Assembly (NCBI GenBank): GCA_020638955.1
Contig: JACKHO010000007.1
Span: 186,001-250,000, forward strand
Direction of reading: 5' to 3'
Length of the DNA: 64,000 nucleotides
From: Planctomycetaceae bacterium
Lineage (GTDB): Bacteria; Planctomycetota; Planctomycetia; Planctomycetales; Planctomycetaceae
The translations under genes and the position numbers were made by a program. The notes beneath the pieces were generated by a model. It made no database searches. It saw only the letters and a program-made list of their open reading frames with translations, and was not told the origin of the DNA. Of this stretch, positions 36,314-44,730 are shown piece after piece (position 1 is the first letter of the stretch; the number at the start of each line of letters is the position of its first letter).

Positions 36314-37831
36314 ATGAGTGATTTGATTCTCGATGAGTGGTCCCACACAGTCTGGCAGGCTTTGTCAGCAGCTGGTGAGATTGACGTCAACACGCTGGCT
36401 GCCAAACTCGGCGCTGATCAATCGAAAGTGCTCGCCGTCGCCCAAATCGGGTCTGATGGTGGATACATCAGCATCCGGGAAGTGCAGTCCGACGAGTTTG
36501 TTCCGAGCGAGAACGCCGTTCAACTCGTATCCGACGGGTTGCCCGAGCGCAAGGCTTTGACGCTGCTGGCCGAAGCTGGTGGTCAACTGGCAACCGGTGA
36601 TTTCGCCAAGGCGGCCGGTCGGACGGGCCTGGCAGTGAACGAAGTATTCAAATGGGGCACAGCCCGCGGCTGGATTCAGCGCGACAAGGCTGGCATTGGT
36701 TTGACTGATTTAGGTGCAAGTATTGCCCAATCGGGCGAGCGTGATGTCGATGAGTTGTTCATCGAACAGTCCGCCGGAAATCCCGCCAACCTTGATGATT
36801 CGGAACGCCTCCGCAGTTTGCTCTCGAAGCGAAACGAACTGGGAAAAATCAAAGCACGCAAGCAGCGGTTCCTGAGCCTCACTGATGCTGGCAAAGCTGT
36901 GCTGAGCCGGGGCGTATCCGTCAAGAAGGAACGCAATCTTCTGACGCACGAAGATCTGCAGGATGGGGGATGGCGGGACATCATGTTGCGTCCTTATGAC
37001 GTGACGTTGCCTGCGGAAACGGTGCGTCCCGCGAAGCCGCATCCGTTGCGTCGGATCATTGAGCAGACGCGGCGTGGTTACCTGGAAATGGGATTCACTG
37101 AGGTTGTCTCTCCCATGGTCGAGTCGAGTTTCTGGAACTTTGATGCACTGTTCCAGCCACAGGATCACCCTGCTCGTGACATGCAGGACACGTTCTACAT
37201 GGCCGATCCCAAGGTCGCACCGCTTCCAGAAGATGCAGCTTTGGTGGAACGAGTGCAGGCCGCCCACGAAAACGGGGGCGACACAGGCTCAGAAGGCTGG
37301 GGTTACAAGTGGTCGCCGGAACGTGCACGCCAAATCGTGCTGCGAACGCACACCACCGCCTCCACAATTCGCGCGCTGGCCGCACATCCCGAGCCGCCCT
37401 TCAAAGCCTTCTGCGTCGGTTGGGTCTGCCGCAATGAAACGATGAGCTACAAGCACCTGCCGGTGTTCCATCAGGTAGACGGCATTGTCATCGACGAAAA
37501 TGCGTCGCTGGCTTCTTTGCTGGGAACGCTGGAAACGTTCTACAAGAAAATGGGTTTCCAACAGGTGAAGTTCAAACCAGCGTTTTATCCCTACACGGAA
37601 CCGAGCGTGGACGTCGTCGTTTACCTCGAAAGCCGCGGGAAATGGATCGAAATGGGTGGGTCGGGAATCTTCCGTCCCGAAGTCACTGAGCCGCTCGGCT
37701 GTAAGCATCCCGTGCTCGCTTGGGGACTCGGCATGGAACGCCTCGCCATGATTCGTTACGGACTCAAAGACATCCGAGAACTGTATCAGGGACGCGTTGA
37801 GTCTCTTGCGGGAGTACCGCTTCACCAGTAG
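36314..37831 (+). CDS. pheS: Phenylalanine-tRNA ligase alpha subunit, archaeal/eukaryotic type
   Basis: This subunit charges tRNA-Phe together with a beta subunit. At 505 residues it is far longer than typical bacterial PheS (~340). It has the N-terminal winged-helix repeats of the archaeal/eukaryotic form (VWQALSAAGEIDVNTLAAKLG; ALTLLAEAGGQLATGDFAKAA; RFLSLTDAGKAVL). The class II core has PLRRIIEQTRRGYLEMGF, RTHTTASTIRALA, VFHQVDGIVID and WIEMGGSGIFRPEV. No pheT lies next to it, so the beta subunit is encoded elsewhere. It is a single gene behind the rho terminator. Confidence 0.93.
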   Translation: MSDLILDEWSHTVWQALSAAGEIDVNTLAAKLGADQSKVLAVAQIGSDGGYISIREVQSDEFVPSENAVQLVSDGLPERKALTLLAEAGGQLATGDFAKAAGRTGLAVNEVFKWGTARGWIQRDKAGIGLTDLGASIAQSGERDVDELFIEQSAGNPANLDDSERLRSLLSKRNELGKIKARKQRFLSLTDAGKAVLSRGVSVKKERNLLTHEDLQDGGWRDIMLRPYDVTLPAETVRPAKPHPLRRIIEQTRRGYLEMGFTEVVSPMVESSFWNFDALFQPQDHPARDMQDTFYMADPKVAPLPEDAALVERVQAAHENGGDTGSEGWGYKWSPERARQIVLRTHTTASTIRALAAHPEPPFKAFCVGWVCRNETMSYKHLPVFHQVDGIVIDENASLASLLGTLETFYKKMGFQQVKFKPAFYPYTEPSVDVVVYLESRGKWIEMGGSGIFRPEVTEPLGCKHPVLAWGLGMERLAMIRYGLKDIRELYQGRVESLAGVPLHQ

Positions 37832-37916
37832 GCGAACAATTCCCCTTCGCTTCCAGTGGAATCTGCAGTATTCTGACCAGCCGACTCGCAACTCACACCA
37901 TTTTCAGGAGCATACA

Positions 37917-38414
37917 ATGCGGCAGTTTGTGATGGGGACATTGGCTTTGACGATTCTGGTTGGCGTGGCAGCTACGGCTCAGGCGCAAATCGGTGGTAAG
38001 AAGGGGCCAGACAAACGAGTGAAGGCCTTGCTGGACGAACTCGAACTGAAATACGAAGTCGATGACGACAACGACTTCAAACTGGTATTCGAAGTGGGCG
38101 AGTCGGGTCGCAGCCAAATCGTGTGGATTCGTTCCAACACCGAAGATTTCCGCACCCTGGAAATCCGCGAAATCATGTCACCCGGCTATGTCGCAGAAGG
38201 TGACGACATCCCACACTACGTGGCGATCAAACTGCTGGAAGACAACCGCGCCAAGAAAATGGGCGGCTGGCAGAAAGATGGAAAATACGCCGTGTTCGTC
38301 TCTCATATTGGAGCCGACCTCGATGCCGAAACGCTGCACAACGTTTTGATTTTCACCGTGGAAGCAGCCGACGAAATGGAAAAGCAGCTGACCGGCGAGA
38401 AAGACCAGTTCTAG
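37917..38414 (+). CDS. Secreted protein of unknown function
   Basis: The 165-residue product starts with a signal peptide (MRQFVMGTLALTILVGVAATAQA). A small acidic alpha/beta domain follows (LLDELELKYEVDDDNDFKLVFEV, SQIVWIRSNTEDF), which looks like a YbjN-type or type III chaperone-like fold, but I am not certain. The ATG at 37917 is chosen for the signal peptide and the AGGAG seven bases upstream. It lies 85 bases after pheS and ends at a strong terminator, so it has its own unit or shares the pheS transcript. Confidence 0.8.
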   Translation: MRQFVMGTLALTILVGVAATAQAQIGGKKGPDKRVKALLDELELKYEVDDDNDFKLVFEVGESGRSQIVWIRSNTEDFRTLEIREIMSPGYVAEGDDIPHYVAIKLLEDNRAKKMGGWQKDGKYAVFVSHIGADLDAETLHNVLIFTVEAADEMEKQLTGEKDQF

Positions 38415-38447
38415 AGCCTCAAACTCTACGGCTTACCGAAAGAACTC

Positions 38448-38480
38448 AAGCCCTGCGTTTCACAACGCAGGGCTTTTTTC
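38448..38480 (+). terminator. Intrinsic terminator
   Basis: A 12-bp perfect stem (AAGCCCTGCGTT at 38448-38459, AACGCAGGGCTT at 38464-38475) with a 4-base loop runs into a T tract. Confidence 0.93.
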
Positions 38481-38626
38481 GTTTTCAGTCTGCGAATGAC
38501 ACCGGAGAACGGCACTGCTTTTGCACCTTCGTCCTCGATCAATTCCATCGAGAAACTCAGTGGAAGCAACAACCGGCACCGTTACAATTCAGTTCAGAGA
38601 CCTGAGAGCCACACAAGGAAAAGAAC

Positions 38627-38944
38627 ATGCCTGACACAACTAAACTGGACTCGCTGCACCACGTTGCCATTCGCGTGAACGACATCGCGGAAAGTGTGCA
38701 GTGGTACCGTGACAATTTTGCGTGCGAAATTGGTTACCAGGATGCAACCTGGGCGCTGCTGAACTTTGCCAACACGTCGCTGGCGTTGGTGATTGCCGAA
38801 CAACATCCGCCACACATTGGTTTCGCTACTGATAAGGCGGAATCGGTCGGGAATTTGAAAACGCACCGCGATGGCACCCGTTCGGTGTACATCGAAGATC
38901 CCTCAGGAAACGCCGTCGAGCTGCTCGATCCCAAATCGCTGTAG
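38627..38944 (+). CDS. VOC (glyoxalase-type) family protein
   Basis: The 105-residue product is a single vicinal-oxygen-chelate domain: LDSLHHVAIRVNDIAESVQWY at the start and SVYIEDPSGNAVELLDP at the end. These contain the usual His and Glu metal ligands. The substrate cannot be deduced. It is shorter than most glyoxalases and lacks the second half, so it should work as a dimer. It faces the ECF sigma gene with only four bases between stops and no terminator. Confidence 0.85.
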   Translation: MPDTTKLDSLHHVAIRVNDIAESVQWYRDNFACEIGYQDATWALLNFANTSLALVIAEQHPPHIGFATDKAESVGNLKTHRDGTRSVYIEDPSGNAVELLDPKSL

Positions 38945-38948
38945 CAGG

Positions 38949-39566
38949 TCAGTTTGAATCTTCGCCAAGCGCATCGCGTAATTGAGCGAGTGCACGACTC
39001 AGTAGGACTCTCGTTGCCCCGGGAGATTTTCCTATTTTCTGGGCAACTTCATTTGAGGAAAGCCCCTGCACATAACGCAAACGCAGCGCCGTTTGCTGCT
39101 CGGGTGGAAGCTCGGCTACGGCGGCGAACATGCGGCTCTCTTTGCGGTTTCGCGAAAACGCCTGACTGGGACTGGTCATGCTGACGACCAGCAAATTCAC
39201 AATGTCACCCTCGTCATTGCCGCGTTGACCACCTTGAAGTGGAACCTCCAGCGCCCCTCGCTTCTGACTCTTGAGCCTGCGGTGAGCGTCAATGACTTTT
39301 CGTTCGACAATGTGGCAGAGCCAGCCAAACGGCTCGCGATTTGAGAAGTCAACCTGAGTGAATCCCTGTACGGCATCGAGGCAGACATCCTGGACAATGT
39401 CACCGGCTTCGAGCTTTCCACGCAATGCGGCACCGAGTCGAGACGTTACGTAATTCGTCAGACGCGGACGTTCCCGTTCGAGATATTCGGCGAAAGCAGT
39501 CGTGTCGCCTTGCCGCACCTTGTCGAGCAAGGGATCATGTTGCGTTGAGTCTTGATGACTGTTCAT
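38949..39566 (-). CDS. ECF-type RNA polymerase sigma factor
   Basis: The 205-residue product has sigma region 2 (YVTSRLGAALRGKLEAGDIVQDVCLDA, then EPFGWLCHIVERKVIDAHRR) and region 4 (LPPEQQTALRLRYVQGLSSNEVAQKIGKSPGATRVLLSRALAQLR). This fits the planctomycete ECF type usually found beside large Ser/Thr kinases. Its start is only 30 bases from the divergent kinase start, so each promoter must overlap the other gene. No anti-sigma gene is visible; control may come through the kinase. It may direct the neighbouring kinase-Ubl genes; that is inference. Confidence 0.92.
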   Translation of the reverse strand: MNSHQDSTQHDPLLDKVRQGDTTAFAEYLERERPRLTNYVTSRLGAALRGKLEAGDIVQDVCLDAVQGFTQVDFSNREPFGWLCHIVERKVIDAHRRLKSQKRGALEVPLQGGQRGNDEGDIVNLLVVSMTSPSQAFSRNRKESRMFAAVAELPPEQQTALRLRYVQGLSSNEVAQKIGKSPGATRVLLSRALAQLRDALGEDSN

Positions 39567-39596
39567 AGGTTGCAGAATGACAAACCTCGGACGTTC

Positions 39597-41816
39597 ATGA
39601 CAACACCAGACGACATCGACCCTGTTTCAAACGACGACCCCTGGGCTGTCGTTGCGTGCTGCGTTGATCAATTCGTCGAGTGCTTCGAGCTTTTTCCCCC
39701 GGCCAACATTGCAGAGTTCCTGCCAGAGAGTCCATCGGAAACACGTCGCCTCGTTCTTGTGGAACTTATCAAAGTTGATATGGAGTACCGCTGGAACTCC
39801 AGTCTCCCGGTGCTACTGGTGGAGGATTACGTCGACGCATTTCCGACAGAGCTGTCGCCCGATAATCCACCACTCGAACTGATTATCGAGGAATATCAAA
39901 TTCGTTACGCGGTCGATGAACTGCTGAACGTGGACGACTATCTGCGACGGTTCCCCACATTCCGGGGAGAGCTCGAACAGGCGCTGGGCATTGATCCCGA
40001 CGGTCGTGATTCCGAGAGACAAGCCGCGCATCCTGTTGAACTCGAATTCCATTCCGGCGATGAACTGGATGATTTCGAACTACTGCAAGAGGTTGGCCAA
40101 GGTGGATTTGGGACAGTATTCCTGGCACGGCAGAAGTCGATGCAGCGACTCGTGGCTCTCAAGATTGGAGCCAACCGCGAAGATGATGAACCCCAAACGC
40201 TCGCTCAGCTTGATCATCCCAATGTCGTCAGAGTATTCGACCAACGCATCCTGCCGTGTGAGGGATTGCGGTTGCTCTACATGGAATTCGTAGCAGCGGG
40301 CACATTGCGTCAGCTCATCAGACAACTGGAGCACGATTCAAAGCAGGCGGGTTCCTCGGTGCTGGAGGTTGTTGATCGGCAGCTGGTCGGCGTGGGACAG
40401 CTTTCGCCACCCGACTCGTCATTTCGAAAACAACTTGCTGCCGCCGACTGGCCCACGACTGTTGCGCTTCTCGGAATTCGATGTGCCAGTGGACTCGAAC
40501 ATGCCCACTCACGTGGGGTACTGCATCGTGACATTAAGCCTGCCAATATTTTGCTGTCCCCAGACGCCTCTCCGAAAATCGCTGACTTCAACATCAGTTA
40601 TGCGGGCAACGTGGTCGGTGCAAATCCGGAGGCGTTCTTTGGCGGTACGTTGGCCTACATGTCGCCGGAGCAAATTCGAGCGAACAGCCCGCTCCATTCT
40701 GAGGGGCCGGCTGACATCGATGAACGGTCTGATGTCTATTCGCTGGGAGTCGTTCTGTGGGAGCTTTTCACGGCGGAGCATCCTTTTGGAAAGGAACAGG
40801 CCGAGCGCGACTGGCTGCGAACGCTGGAGCATATGCTTGCTCGGAGAAAAGAGCCTCGTCCAAACACATTCGAAGCCTCAACCGCAGGTCGCTTACGGCG
40901 GGTGTTAATACGTTGTCTGCAGTTCGATCCTGCGGACCGTCCGCAGACGGCGCGGGAACTGCGTCTCGAGTTGGAGTTGGCCTGTCATCCCGAACTTGCG
41001 GAACTGGTTGAGCCGCCACAATCTGGGTGGCGGAAATGGCTCCTGCAGTTTCCACGCACCGCGTTGTTCCTGGCCGCCATCATCCCCAACGTCTTCGCAG
41101 CGGTGTTCAATTTCCACTACAACCGGCAGGAAATCATTGGCCGACTGGAAGCCGGAAACTGGCTCGCCGACTTCATGCTGGTGCAGGGAATTATTAACGC
41201 GGTGGCCTTTCCTGTCGGGATTGGCATTGTCCTGTGGTATTTCGAGTCGACGGCGCGGGCCTTGCGCAACAGCCAAGAGTTGGCAAGTGGAGAACAAGGT
41301 CGTCTGTTGCGTCGGACACTCTACACGGGCTCGCTTGCTTCCTGGGTCAGTATTGCAGCCTGGCTGATTGCGGGAGTCGCCTATCCTGTCAGCCTGCATT
41401 TAATCGCTGGCCAGTTTCCACTCGGGGCGGCCGTGTACTTTGTCGCTTCGCTGGCAATTTGTGGACTCATTGCGGCGTCGTACCCGTTTCTACTGATTGC
41501 GGTCTTCGCGTTGCGTTCGATTCAGCCTGGCATATGCCGTGGTCGCGTTGCCGCCCTGGCTGGCATTGATTATCGCGGCCTGGCCCGACAGGCGAATGTG
41601 CACCTCGTGTTAACGGCACTTGTCCCGCTGCTGTCCATTACGCTGCTGGCTCTGCTCGACACGAATAACCGCATGGCACTCGGTTGGCTGAGCTTTGGCG
41701 GATCGGTCGGATTCCTGCTTGCTTTCCTGCTGAATCAGGCCATTCAGCACGACGTTCGCGTCTTAGATCAAATTGACAAAGAGGAAATCTCAAAAAGTCC
41801 GACGCACCGTCGATGA
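39597..41816 (+). CDS. Membrane Ser/Thr protein kinase
   Basis: The 739-residue product has a helical N-terminal part (~1-150) and a Hanks-type kinase domain (~158-485). Six hydrophobic helices follow from ~500 on (for example TALFLAAIIPNVFAAVFNF, LVLTALVPLLSITLLALL). Motifs are the P loop GQGGFGTVF, Lys189 in VALKI, HRDIKPANILL with Asp312, and GGTLAYMSPEQ. The metal-binding DFG is DFN (330-332), although the Asp is kept. The start at 39597 avoids overlap with the sigma gene. It is the first of five co-directional genes leading into the Ubl system, and it could phosphorylate the ligand of the FHA protein. Confidence 0.92.
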   Translation: MTTPDDIDPVSNDDPWAVVACCVDQFVECFELFPPANIAEFLPESPSETRRLVLVELIKVDMEYRWNSSLPVLLVEDYVDAFPTELSPDNPPLELIIEEYQIRYAVDELLNVDDYLRRFPTFRGELEQALGIDPDGRDSERQAAHPVELEFHSGDELDDFELLQEVGQGGFGTVFLARQKSMQRLVALKIGANREDDEPQTLAQLDHPNVVRVFDQRILPCEGLRLLYMEFVAAGTLRQLIRQLEHDSKQAGSSVLEVVDRQLVGVGQLSPPDSSFRKQLAAADWPTTVALLGIRCASGLEHAHSRGVLHRDIKPANILLSPDASPKIADFNISYAGNVVGANPEAFFGGTLAYMSPEQIRANSPLHSEGPADIDERSDVYSLGVVLWELFTAEHPFGKEQAERDWLRTLEHMLARRKEPRPNTFEASTAGRLRRVLIRCLQFDPADRPQTARELRLELELACHPELAELVEPPQSGWRKWLLQFPRTALFLAAIIPNVFAAVFNFHYNRQEIIGRLEAGNWLADFMLVQGIINAVAFPVGIGIVLWYFESTARALRNSQELASGEQGRLLRRTLYTGSLASWVSIAAWLIAGVAYPVSLHLIAGQFPLGAAVYFVASLAICGLIAASYPFLLIAVFALRSIQPGICRGRVAALAGIDYRGLARQANVHLVLTALVPLLSITLLALLDTNNRMALGWLSFGGSVGFLLAFLLNQAIQHDVRVLDQIDKEEISKSPTHRR

Positions 41817-41912
41817 TCTCGCGATGGAGCGCTTGCTCATTCGGCGAATGTGTCGTCTAATTGTCCGACAGGAGTACGACATAATTTCATTACTACTTTG
41901 GAAATGAATTCA

Positions 41913-42191
41913 ATGAGCGATCTGACGATCGAAGTGTGGGATGCCACGGGCAACAAGCGTCAAACTGTCGAAGTGCCAGCGACGGCCCCTGTGAACCGGG
42001 TGATTGCCGTGCTGGTGGACCGCATGAATTTGCCTCGCAACAGTCCCGACGGTCAACTGATGAGCTACAAATTTCACCACCGGGCCAGCGGTCGTCAGTT
42101 ACTTGACAGTGAATCGCTGGAAGGGGCGGGCGTAAAGAATGGCGACATTCTGCGTCTGCAACCAGAAATCACCGCAGGGGGCCGTGCGTGA
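41913..42191 (+). CDS. YukD-like ubiquitin-like (beta-grasp) protein with near-terminal Gly-Gly
   Basis: The 92-residue product reads as a beta-grasp domain: LTIEVWDATGNKRQTVEV, a helix NRVIAVLVDRMNLP, SYKFHHRASGRQLLDSESL, then GVKNGDILRLQP. This matches YukD/EsaB-type Ubls of type VII secretion loci. It ends ITAGGRA, that is Gly-Gly followed by two residues, like Ubl precursors that need trimming to expose the Gly-Gly used in conjugation. GGA about 10 bases upstream supports the start at 41913 rather than 41904. The stop overlaps the GTG start of the E1 gene by four bases, so the two are translationally coupled. Confidence 0.88.
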   Translation: MSDLTIEVWDATGNKRQTVEVPATAPVNRVIAVLVDRMNLPRNSPDGQLMSYKFHHRASGRQLLDSESLEGAGVKNGDILRLQPEITAGGRA

Positions 42192-43390
42192 ACGACGTCA
42201 TCCACATTTCGGAAGAGCCGGAACAGGAAGACAGGTTCTCCCGCTTTCGTCTCATTGGCTGGTGGGACCAGGACCGTTTGCGCGCTGCGAAGGTTCTCGT
42301 GATTGGAGCCGGCGCGCTCGGCAACGAACTCATCAAGAACCTGGCGCTGCTGGGTGTGGGGAATGTGCTCGTAGCTGATTTGGATCGGATCGAGAATTCG
42401 AACCTTTCACGTTCGGTCCTGTACCGTGCCGAAGACTGTGGAAAGAGTAAGGCACAAACAGCAGCGGAACGGGCGCGTCACATCTTTCCAGAAATGAATA
42501 CCCAGTCATTCGATGGCAATATCGTGTTCGACTTGGGGCTGGGGGTGTACCGCTGGGCCGATGTCATTCTCGGTGGACTCGACAACCGCGAAGCACGTGT
42601 GGCGATTAATCAGGCCGCAGCCCGCACGGGGAAAGTCTGGATTGATGGTGCTATCGAACGGCTGAGCGGCGTGGCGCGGGTTTTCGACCCCATGTCCGGT
42701 CCGTGTTACGAATGCACGATGAGCGAAATCGACTGGAAAATGCTGGAAGCGCGTCGCAGTTGTGCGCTGCTCACACGCGATGAAATGCAGGAAGGAAAGG
42801 TCCCCACCACACCGACAACGTCATCTGTCGTGGCCGGTGTGCAGGCACAGGAAGCGGTGAAGTATCTGCACGGACTGGATGTCATCAAAGGGCAGGGTTT
42901 TGTCTTCGATGGGGAATACCACAACAGCTATACCGTGACGTATCAACAGTCGGAAGACTGCCCGACTCACGAAGCATACGAGCCCATTGTTGAAGTTCCC
43001 TGGAAAGTCAGCGAGACCACGGTTGGTCAACTGCTGGAGCGGATTCAGCAGGATTTAGGTAAGCCGGGCGTGATTGAGTTCAATCATGACCTGTTGAACG
43101 CTCTCACCTGTCCGGAATGCAATGTGTCGGAACCAATGTTTGCGTCGCTCGGAAAAGTGAAAGTATCGCAGGGAAAGTGTCCGCAGTGTGGCGGCAATCG
43201 GACTCCCGAGATGTACCACACGTTAGATGCGAGTTCACCGCTCGTCGACAGAACGTTGGGTGAGCTGGGCGTTCCCGCGTGGGACATAATTGGCGGCCGT
43301 GCCGGCATGGACATGGTCTACTACGAATTCACGGGTGACCGCGACGAAGTCCTCGGTCCGCTGGCATCTGCGGAATCGACCGAGAATTAA
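42188..43390 (+). CDS. E1/ThiF-type Ubl-activating enzyme with C-terminal zinc ribbon
   Basis: The 400-residue protein has the Rossmann-like adenylation domain of the E1/MoeB/ThiF family: VLVIGAGALGNEL (nucleotide loop), VADLDRIENSNLSRSVLY, and ILGGLDNREARVAIN, with the expected Asp, Asn, Arg and Lys residues. Cys173/Cys176 (CYEC) can pair with Cys308/Cys311 (CPEC) or Cys331/Cys334 (CPQCGG) for zinc. Cys192 lies in the loop before PTTPTTSSVVAGVQAQEAVK and could be the thioester cysteine. The C-terminal ~130 residues are an extra domain with the second zinc ribbon. It should adenylate the C-terminal Gly of the Ubl encoded just upstream. It starts at GTG, overlapping that gene. Confidence 0.92.
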   Translation: MNDVIHISEEPEQEDRFSRFRLIGWWDQDRLRAAKVLVIGAGALGNELIKNLALLGVGNVLVADLDRIENSNLSRSVLYRAEDCGKSKAQTAAERARHIFPEMNTQSFDGNIVFDLGLGVYRWADVILGGLDNREARVAINQAAARTGKVWIDGAIERLSGVARVFDPMSGPCYECTMSEIDWKMLEARRSCALLTRDEMQEGKVPTTPTTSSVVAGVQAQEAVKYLHGLDVIKGQGFVFDGEYHNSYTVTYQQSEDCPTHEAYEPIVEVPWKVSETTVGQLLERIQQDLGKPGVIEFNHDLLNALTCPECNVSEPMFASLGKVKVSQGKCPQCGGNRTPEMYHTLDASSPLVDRTLGELGVPAWDIIGGRAGMDMVYYEFTGDRDEVLGPLASAESTEN

Positions 43391-43455
43391 AGAGGGGCTC
43401 GCGCACAAAGGGTGGGCGTTTCGCAACAAGAATTGAAAGCTGACTTGAGTCTATC

Positions 43456-44694
43456 ATGAGCGAAATTGACATCAGCGATTTGAAAAAAGAGGCGCTGGAC
43501 AAAGGGAATTTCCCGGTCGGCAACAAGGAACCGTTTCGCGTGCACTTTGCTCCCGAAGTCCATGAGGGAACACGTGCTCACGCTTCCGCCGACACGTCGG
43601 TCGAAATTTGCGGTGTCCTCGTCGGTAAATGGGAGACCGATACCAACGGTCCTTACGCACTCATTACCAATTACATTCGGTGCGATAACGCGGCACAGAA
43701 GCATGCGGAAGTCACGTTCACGCAAGACTCATGGACGCAAATCAACCATGAGATGGATACCAAATATCAAGAGCTGCGGATCATCGGCTGGTACCACTCG
43801 CATCCCGACTTCGGGATTTTTCTGTCGGACCGCGACTGTTTCATCCAGCAGCACTTCTTCTCCGGTCCCGGACAGGTAGCGTTTGTCATTGATCCCGTCC
43901 GCCATTTGGAGGGACTGTTTGAATGGCGTAACGGCAAACCAACGGCCATGCACCATTACTGGGTGGGTGAACAAATTCATTTAGGCGAAACGCGACCGGC
44001 TGAAAAACAGGCACCGAAGCCCGGCATGATGGATGATTCCGAGGCGGGTGAACCATCAACAGGTTTGGAATTCCCGAAGGCATCCACTGAGGGAGTTCTC
44101 AACTGGATTGTGGTCGCGCTCGCCTGCGTCTGCGCGTTCTTGCTGGGATTGCAGTTGTCGAACAACGCATTTCACGCATCGTTGCGACAACTACAATTGG
44201 AACTCGTGGCCAATTACCAAATGTACAAAGTCCAGGGGAATGACTTTGAAGAACGAATCGAATCGATTCAGCAACACTTAGCCACAACCGGTAACAATTC
44301 GACGAAACTTGTTGAAGTAAGCGCGGACGAGGAAGCGCAGAAAGTATTACGAGCATCCATTACCGAATTGCACGAAAACCTGTCGGCTGCAATCGATGCA
44401 CTGGAAGAAGTCAAGCGTTTGTACGGCCACACTCCTGAGCAGAAACGGCGCTACAACGAACTTTACCAGCAGTACCATCAGCCACCGGACAAAGAAGCCA
44501 AAGAGGGAGACGGCAAATCATCACCCGAGCAATCTGGCAAGGATGGTTCCACCGCTGTTGGGCCAGCCCCCGCAGCGAAAGCAGGCGGAGAGAAAACGGG
44601 GCAACCCGCTCCTTCAACTCCGCAGCCGAAAGAAAGCTCGAACGAATCCAATTCGGACACACCGAATCCGACACCTCCCGCTGAATCCAACTAG
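43456..44694 (+). CDS. Membrane-anchored JAMM/MPN+ metalloprotease (deubiquitinase-like)
   Basis: Residues ~28-180 form a JAMM domain with a complete zinc site: Glu50 (VEICGVLVG), then His114, His116, Ser124 and Asp127 in HSHPDFGIFLSDRD, the H-x-H-x7-S-x2-D signature. One transmembrane helix follows (~215-233, WIVVALACVCAFLLGL), then a coiled coil (~240-340) and a Lys/Glu/Pro-rich tail. By analogy with bacterial JAB proteases it could trim the two residues after Gly-Gly in the Ubl and cut Ubl off targets. With one helix, catalytic and coiled-coil parts should lie on opposite sides of the membrane. It lies 65 bases after the E1 gene. Confidence 0.92.
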   Translation: MSEIDISDLKKEALDKGNFPVGNKEPFRVHFAPEVHEGTRAHASADTSVEICGVLVGKWETDTNGPYALITNYIRCDNAAQKHAEVTFTQDSWTQINHEMDTKYQELRIIGWYHSHPDFGIFLSDRDCFIQQHFFSGPGQVAFVIDPVRHLEGLFEWRNGKPTAMHHYWVGEQIHLGETRPAEKQAPKPGMMDDSEAGEPSTGLEFPKASTEGVLNWIVVALACVCAFLLGLQLSNNAFHASLRQLQLELVANYQMYKVQGNDFEERIESIQQHLATTGNNSTKLVEVSADEEAQKVLRASITELHENLSAAIDALEEVKRLYGHTPEQKRRYNELYQQYHQPPDKEAKEGDGKSSPEQSGKDGSTAVGPAPAAKAGGEKTGQPAPSTPQPKESSNESNSDTPNPTPPAESN

Positions 44695-44730
44695 GGCCTG
44701 CCCCGCGCACGGCTGGCGAGCAACATAAGC

